Source of the DNA: Phascolarctos cinereus
Lineage: Eukaryota > Chordata > Mammalia > Diprotodontia > Phascolarctidae
Length of the DNA: 64,000 nucleotides
Direction: 5' to 3'
Assembly: GCF_002099425.1 (NCBI RefSeq)
Contig: NW_018343991.1
Span: forward strand, 14,637,001 to 14,701,000
Shown here: piece by piece, positions 63,791-64,000 of the stretch
Layout of the letters: every line of letters starts with the position of its first letter
Numbering within the stretch: the first letter of the stretch is position 1
Notes under the pieces: generated by a model
What the model was told of the DNA's origin: nothing
The model's input: the letters and a program-made list of their open reading frames with translations, nothing else
The model's database searches: none
Translations under genes and position numbers: made by a program

Positions 63791-64000
63791 ATTCTATGCA
63801 GCTGACTAAGGCCTCAGGAGGGTTGGAGATGGAGGTGGAATGCTGCAATCTCCCAAATCTGTGCCCAGGTTGGGATAGTTAAAAGCAAAAGGAAGTGAGA
63901 AGCAACTAAAATTACATAGATAAATAAAATAGTGTATAAGATGGGCATGATTCTCCCCAGTAAGTTTTGCTTTTAATTAGCCTCGTAAGTGTGAAGGAGT

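Overview
The window reads as nuclear DNA of a marsupial, probably an Australasian one. The main reason is the density of one young tRNA-headed SINE. Its plus form begins ggggcagctaggtggcgcag and its minus form ends in cacctagctgcccc, and it matches what I know as WSINE1. It sits beside longer tRNA-headed SINEs with a BovB/RTE-like 3' end, marsupial-type L1 3' ends, CR1/L3 LINEs, L2, MIR, hAT-like DNA elements and mariner MITEs. Repeat family names are from memory and none was checked against a library.

One gene is supported: a plus-strand Rho GTPase-activating protein of the ARHGAP18/28/40 family, most likely ARHGAP40. Three exons are visible: 17527-17753, 48696-48898 and 60568-60788. Their splice sites and phases fit (exit phases 2, 1 and 0), giving 651 coding bases, or 217 codons. 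They cover only the N-terminal part. The catalytic RhoGAP domain is not here and should lie downstream of base 64000. The introns are about 30.9 kb and 11.7 kb, and nearly all the rest of the window is intron or 5' flank filled with repeats.

Layout: 1-17.2 kb is upstream sequence with SINEs, a solo LTR near 1.4-2.2 kb, L1 3' ends near 8.3 and 11.0 kb, and a long old repeat at 12.0-13.2 kb. At 17.2-17.8 kb a simple-sequence tract runs up to the first visible exon. Intron 17.8-48.7 kb holds nested SINEs, hAT-like and mariner elements, a 7SL RNA pseudogene near 28.7 kb, a second copy of the long repeat at 34.0-35.3 kb, and several CR1/L3 pieces with recognisable reverse transcriptase remnants (36.7-37.7 and 45.9-47.0 kb). 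Intron 48.9-60.6 kb contains an L2 split by an LTR-like insertion, about 500 bases of pyrimidine simple repeat (56.66-57.17 kb) and an antisense L1 (58.1-59.7 kb). After the third exon there is another three-level SINE nest (61.1-61.7 kb) and L1 3' sequence to the end.

I found no new protein-coding system. The less expected items are a pair of inverted related segments (24.85-25.14 and 27.36-27.69 kb), a pair of direct related composite segments (6.42 and 8.09 kb), a perfect 28-base inverted repeat around an L1/SINE pair (8.73 and 9.01 kb), a short dispersed repeat I cannot name (three copies), a compact mariner-derived hairpin (27.18 kb), and tandem in-frame splice acceptors at the second exon.
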